From the NCBI GenBank assembly GCA_964622775.1, contig CAZUSO010000006.1, forward strand, positions 1 to 64,000: a stretch of DNA of 64,000 bases, in the 5' to 3' direction. Of the stretch, positions 63,080 to 64,000 are shown one piece after another; the first letter of the stretch is position 1; the number at the start of each line of letters is the position of its first letter. The stretch is from CAZUSO01 sp964622775. Lineage in GTDB: Bacteria; Bacteroidota; Bacteroidia; Chitinophagales; Chitinophagaceae. A model generated the notes under the pieces. The model was not told the origin of the DNA and did no database searches. It worked only from the letters and a program-made list of their open reading frames with translations. The position numbers were made by a program, and so were the translations under genes.

Positions 63080-63355
63080 CTAACAAGGAGTAATAATCCA
63101 TTTTGAATTAGAATTCTTTCGTTCGGCCTTCCAACCTAATGGCAAATCCGCAATATCTAAGATTGTAGGATCAAGTTCTATCATTTCCTCCAATGAAATT
63201 ATCCTTGCATCTTCTTCATTAACTGATTGCTTTCCAATAAACTCCCAAAAACCATCTTCTTCATGATGAAACACAAATAAAATTGAATCTTTTCCATCAA
63301 TTACATGTTTCGTGGTGAATACTGCAACATTCAAATCTTCATCAAATTTTTTCAT
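63080..63355 (-). CDS. Putative immunity protein
   Basis: A 91-aa acidic protein (MKKFDEDLNVAVFTTKHVIDG, then ILFVFHHEEDGFWEFIGKQSVN, ARIISLEEMIELDPTIL). This compact acidic type is common directly after polymorphic toxin genes. Its ATG is 4 nt after the stop of the HNH toxin remnant, the classic toxin-immunity arrangement. The assignment is by context and likeness; no catalytic motif is expected. Confidence 0.65.
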   Translation of the reverse strand: MKKFDEDLNVAVFTTKHVIDGKDSILFVFHHEEDGFWEFIGKQSVNEEDARIISLEEMIELDPTILDIADLPLGWKAERKNSNSKWIITPC

Positions 63356-63359
63356 ATAG

Positions 63360-63657
63360 CTAATCAGTTTTATTTCCTTTCCTTAAATTTTCTTCCTTAG
63401 ATATAACTCGCAAATTACTGTTACTATTTGTTCCTCCTTTAGATTTAGGTATTTTATGATCTACCTCTTGCTTGATTCATATCTGCTTTTTGCCCTTTTA
63501 CATTTTTCTTAGGCATGTTTAAACTCCTGCCATCACCATCACTTTTTAGTTTACCTCCGTTCTTACCGCTGCGATGTTTCAGAGAATGCCGAACACCCTC
63601 TTTTGAACATAGAATGCCGAACAGGAGTACTATTTTTTCAATGAACTTTTTGCTCAT
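63360..63657 (-). pseudogene. C-terminal HNH nuclease toxin remnant, frameshifted
   Basis: The frame from 63657 reads through the 66-bp repeat and on to SGKNGGKLKSDGDGRSLNMP, KKNVKGQKADMNQ and then stops early at ARGRS. A 4-base tandem duplication (CTTGCTTG, 63467-63474) causes the shift. In the other frame the sequence continues EVDHKIPKSKGGTNSNSNLR and VISKEENLRKGNK to TAG 63360. DH, GG, N and the late N/K fit an HNH nuclease domain as found at the C-termini of Rhs/polymorphic toxins. The rest of a carrier protein is absent. Confidence 0.7.
63562..63627. repeat. 66-bp direct repeat, copy 2
   Basis: It matches 63002-63067 at 64 of 66 positions. It lies inside the N-terminal part of the toxin remnant frame, so it may be the conserved coding segment before the variable toxin end. 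Confidence 0.9.
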
Positions 63658-63792
63658 ACGGTCAGAAGTTGCTGCTAATCACTACAACATAGTCAGAATG
63701 CCGAATATACAAACATCATACACTACAAGAGCTTTTGTAGTAGTTACTGTTCAGTAATAGAAACTTTATCTACGGTAGCAAGCTGTTTCGTA

Positions 63793-64000
63793 CTATCGAA
63801 AAGAGAATACAATACTTTTCTCCGCAATGTGATGTTTAGTAATATTGACTAAGCCATTAAAGTTCTCCCCTTTTTTTGAAAAATAGTAATAATGAAATCT
63901 TCCATCTGTTAAGGTATTCCCGAGTCTGCTTTGTATTCGCTTTCTATCGACATTAATAATCAAACTGTCTTTAGGTAGTAATTCTATAAAATTATATTTT
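63793..64000 (-). CDS. Partial gene at window edge, unknown
   Basis: The minus strand is open from the window end to TAG at 63793, at least 68 codons (KYNFIELLPKDSLIINVDRK, then LTDGRFHYYYFSKKGENFNG, ending KSIVFSFR). Composition is protein-like. The start lies outside the window. I recognise no family; it may be another immunity or envelope protein of the toxin locus. Confidence 0.45.
   Translation of the reverse strand, partial: KYNFIELLPKDSLIINVDRKRIQSRLGNTLTDGRFHYYYFSKKGENFNGLVNITKHHIAEKSIVFSFR

Overview
This looks like a chromosomal segment of a Bacteroidota bacterium, probably Chitinophagaceae-like. The lineage is inferred from several lines of evidence. Four proteins end in type IX secretion (T9SS) sorting domains, and the housekeeping sigma factor is short (about 290 aa). 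There is a Bacteroidota-type cytochrome oxidase accessory cluster with two adjacent subunit III genes. The promoters match the Bacteroidota pattern, with a TAnnTTTG box at -7 and TTG/TTTG about 17-22 nt further upstream. No 16S rRNA is present to confirm the lineage.

Layout. 0-4 kb: a copper module (AraC-type regulator with an N-terminal CxxC motif, CopA ATPase, CopZ-like chaperone) behind an interspersed repeat. 4-9.8 kb: an esterase, the SRP RNA gene, fructose-6-phosphate aldolase, a YihY/BrkB membrane protein, kynurenine 3-monooxygenase, a GNAT enzyme and an MlaF-like ATPase. 10-14.5 kb: the respiratory cluster ctaB, two ctaE, subunit IV, SCO and DUF420. 14.5-19.4 kb: a Pif1-like helicase, a SprT-like protein, a GT2-DUF2062 fusion and two tRNA-Pro genes. 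19.5-33.3 kb: surface and secretion genes (a lipoprotein with a duplicated motif, three tandem T9SS paralogues, a PKD/Ig T9SS protein), recR, a VWA protein with a histidine kinase, an IS1 remnant, a BatA-like protein and a DCC protein.

33.7-46.3 kb is visibly AT-richer and is an accessory island. A 10.65-kb integrated element runs from a displaced copy of a tRNA 3' end (35657) to the initiator tRNA-fMet gene (46293-46364). It carries a tyrosine recombinase next to the distal att copy. Identical tandem 12-mers (TTGCCCCACAAA) lie near both ends. It also has an 11-12-bp repeat array, a structured leader, an excisionase-like HTH, a winged HTH and a candidate filamentous-phage-type Rep. Its right half holds a second, partly duplicated module (hicB fragment, small terminase-like gene, 739-aa phage-like protein, integrase fragment). 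It ends with a GHKL-ATPase/STAS gene pair that resembles a partner-switching module. Just outside the distal att copy lie an intact HicB antitoxin, a frameshifted HicA toxin and a truncated copy of the terminase-like gene, which suggests successive insertions at the same tRNA.

46.4-62.8 kb returns to core genes: era, a PLP enzyme, purD, a DUF3109 protein, rpoD, a START-like protein, two LptF/G permeases around a PAP2 phosphatase, a GT2, a GNAT, a HerA-like ATPase, corA and a class C beta-lactamase-like hydrolase. The right edge (63.0-64.0 kb) holds a decayed HNH toxin with an intact putative immunity gene between 66-bp direct repeats, and a partial gene running off the window.
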